Shown here piece by piece: positions 62,833 to 64,000 of a stretch of 64,000 nt of DNA. The translations under genes were made by a program, and so were the position numbers. This DNA is from Planctomycetota bacterium (GTDB lineage: Bacteria > Planctomycetota > Planctomycetia > Pirellulales > Pirellulaceae). Position 1 is the first letter of the stretch; every line of letters begins with the position of its first letter. The stretch lies in NCBI GenBank assembly GCA_014238905.1, contig JABAAE010000016.1, forward strand, positions 1 through 64,000, read 5' to 3'. The notes beneath the pieces were generated by a model. That model was not told the origin of the DNA, ran no database searches, and was given only the letters and a program-made list of their open reading frames with translations.

Positions 62833-62932
62833 TAGGAACACTGGCTTCTAGGAACACTGGCTTCTAGGAACACTGGCTCTTAGGAACACTGGCTCTTAGG
62901 AACACTGGCTCTTAGGAACACTGGCTCTTAGG
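62833..62932. repeat. 16-bp tandem repeat, six copies, between DUF4340 gene and maf
   Basis: TAGGAACACTGGCTTC occurs at 62833-62848 and 62849-62864, and TAGGAACACTGGCTCT at 62865-62880, 62881-62896, 62897-62912 and 62913-62928, with a four-base start of a seventh. Two unit types differ only in the last two bases. Non-coding, 41 bp after the DUF4340 stop. Confidence 0.97.
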
Positions 62933-63037
62933 GTGGATGAGAAGTCGCGGATAAGAACCAAGGGGGCATTGGCAACTGCAAGGGTTTTTGCTGGTTCCCC
63001 TCACCGATTTGAATGGGGCAGGAGGCCGAGGTCCCTC

Positions 63038-63643
63038 TCAGGGATTGACCGGGTTGTTGGTCAGATCATCCAAAACTTCAGCCAGGATTTCCATCGGAAG
63101 CCCTACTACATTGGATGGGCTTCCCTTGATGATTTGAATCCAGTTCAACCCATCCTGGAAACCGAAAGCCCCGGCTTTGCCTCGCCATTGGTTAGAATCG
63201 AGGTATTCCTCCAGAAATGTCGCCGATAACGTTTTCATCTCCAGGAGGGTTTCTTGGACCCGGATGACGGTGAGGTTTTCTGGTCGTTGCCAGACGCAAA
63301 GACCACTGAAAACACGATGCTGTCTACCGCTCATCGAAAGTAACATACTGAGCGCCTCTTTGCGGTTGGCCGGTTTGCCCAGGATTTTACCATCCACTTC
63401 ACCTACGGTGTCGCACCCGATAAAGAGGCCTTGATGATATTTTTTTGCAACGTTTTTCGCTTTCTGGTAGGCTAACCGCGCCACCCCATCGGAGGGTCGT
63501 TCACCGTCGCGGAAGCCATCTTCGGCGTCATCGTCTGGAGCGATGACGCGAAATTGATACCCGGCTGATTTCATTAATTCAGCCCGCCTAGGTGAACTGC
63601 TGGCAAGGATGAGATGACCTGGAGGTCTTTCAGTGAACATCAT
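63038..63643 (-). CDS. maf: Maf-family nucleotide pyrophosphatase
   Basis: 201 residues from ATG 63643 (ATGATG); a TTG at 63649 extends by two. N-terminal signature LILASSSPRRAELMKSAGYQFRVIAPDDDA, then ARLAYQKAKNVA, FIGCDTVGEVDGKILGKPANRKEALSMLLSMSGRQHRVFSGLCVW and GFQDGLNWIQIIKGSPSNVVGLPM are the Maf/YhdE motifs, including the Asp of the CDTV block. Maf enzymes hydrolyse noncanonical or modified nucleoside triphosphates (often dTTP/UTP) and affect cell division. Divergent from the pseudouridine synthase gene by 22 bp. Confidence 0.94.
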   Translation of the reverse strand: MMFTERPPGHLILASSSPRRAELMKSAGYQFRVIAPDDDAEDGFRDGERPSDGVARLAYQKAKNVAKKYHQGLFIGCDTVGEVDGKILGKPANRKEALSMLLSMSGRQHRVFSGLCVWQRPENLTVIRVQETLLEMKTLSATFLEEYLDSNQWRGKAGAFGFQDGLNWIQIIKGSPSNVVGLPMEILAEVLDDLTNNPVNP

Positions 63644-63665
63644 GGTCAATTAATATAGCGGCACT

Positions 63666-64000
63666 GTGAAATCTCGCTCTCCCCAATCCCGTTCTTCGCA
63701 ATCGCTGACCGAAGATAGAATTATCTATGAAGATAATCACTTGATCGTCGTCTCCAAACCGGCAGGGGTTGCCACAATGGGAGCGGCAATCGGACAGCCC
63801 ACTGTTTTGGATTGGACCAAGGAGCGGATAAGAAAAAAGTATAACAAGCCCGGCAATGTATTTCTTGGCGTTGTCAGCCGGATTGACTCGTTTGTATCGG
63901 GAGTTCTGGTGTTTGCCAAAACCTCCAAGGCTGCGGGAAGACTGGCAAAACAATTTCGGGAGTCCAGTCCCAAAAAAAAATACCTGGCCATCGTGGAGGG
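63666..64000 (+). CDS. RluA-family pseudouridine synthase, 5' part (runs off the window)
   Basis: An open frame from GTG 63666 to the window end. The translation is V/M-KSRSPQSRSSQSLTEDRIIYEDNHLIVVSKPAGVAT..., followed by the catalytic block VVSRIDSFVSGVLVFAKTSKAAGRLAKQF, with Asp in the R-I-D motif equivalent to the R-L-D of RluA/RluD, and KKYLAIVEG. Residues YEDNHLIVVSKPAGV are the usual domain entry. It isomerises uridine in rRNA or tRNA; the exact target is not resolved. The gene continues past position 64000, and the GTG start is a guess (no closer ATG upstream of the domain). Confidence 0.88.
   Translation, partial: MKSRSPQSRSSQSLTEDRIIYEDNHLIVVSKPAGVATMGAAIGQPTVLDWTKERIRKKYNKPGNVFLGVVSRIDSFVSGVLVFAKTSKAAGRLAKQFRESSPKKKYLAIVE

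Noticed and set aside
62833-62932. CRISPR-like array
   Set aside because: The units are only 16 bp and directly abutting with no unique spacers; no cas genes are nearby. It is a simple tandem repeat. The same applies to 50150-50247.

Overview
The window looks like chromosomal DNA of a planctomycete, probably Pirellulales-like. The main reasons are a DUF1552/DUF1592 (multi-domain c-type cytochrome) pair, several secreted PQQ-type beta-propellers with a W-P-x-W-R-G-P start, DUF1080-like and ThuA proteins, and a giant cadherin-like surface protein with a DUF4347 domain and an N-terminal L-E-D-R...S-V-S-P motif. Gene density is moderate, operons are short, and Shine-Dalgarno sites are weak or absent for many genes. 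I see no insertion sequence, prophage, CRISPR array or rRNA. No database search was run; family names rest on motifs read in the sequence.

Layout. 1-0.1 kb: tRNA-Val. 0.4-8.0 kb (minus): tolC-like outer-membrane factor, two HlyD-type adaptors (one with a GAF-like N-terminus) and a site-2-protease/HlyD fusion. 8.2-16.6 kb (plus, divergent): a ~1,980-residue DUF4347/DNRLRE/DUF2341/LamG/cadherin-like surface protein, overlapping by 4 nt a membrane PAS-GGDEF-HD-GYP-like protein. These two divergent units are the best candidate for an undescribed system: an export machine with no adjacent ABC ATPase, its probable giant cargo, and a c-di-GMP signalling protein. 16.8-25.6 kb: orphan solute-binding lipoprotein, xylulokinase, DUF2461, DUF1080-like, HAD phosphatase, GT2 glycosyltransferase and two small uncharacterised proteins. 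25.8-30.1 kb: alpha/beta hydrolase and an NMT1/ThiY-like ABC importer followed by a TIGR02206/YwaF-like membrane protein. 30.2-34.6 kb: an SDR, then the isoprenoid cluster xseB-ispA-dxs.

34.8-38.9 kb (minus): rhomboid protease, RimI-like acetyltransferase, a secreted duplicated CxxC protein and an MFS transporter. 39.3-45.8 kb (plus): two large PQQ-like propellers, an HtrA-like protease, and a second HtrA relative whose triad is altered and whose PDZ domain interrupts the protease fold. 46.0-53.0 kb (minus): DUF1552, DUF1592 cytochrome, ThuA and a thioredoxin-like lipoprotein. 53.2-55.4 kb: another propeller and an HDOD protein. 56.4-62.8 kb: a gliding-type ABC system (GldA-like ATPase, fused GldF-GldG-like permease, DUF4340 protein). 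63.0-64.0 kb: Maf, and the start of a pseudouridine synthase that runs off the window.

Short tandem repeats stand out: 17-bp units at 50.15 kb, 12-bp units at 50.47 kb and 62.73 kb, 16-bp units at 62.83 kb and a 14-bp duplication at 21.87 kb. Several clear hairpin-plus-T-tract terminators bound the transcription units.
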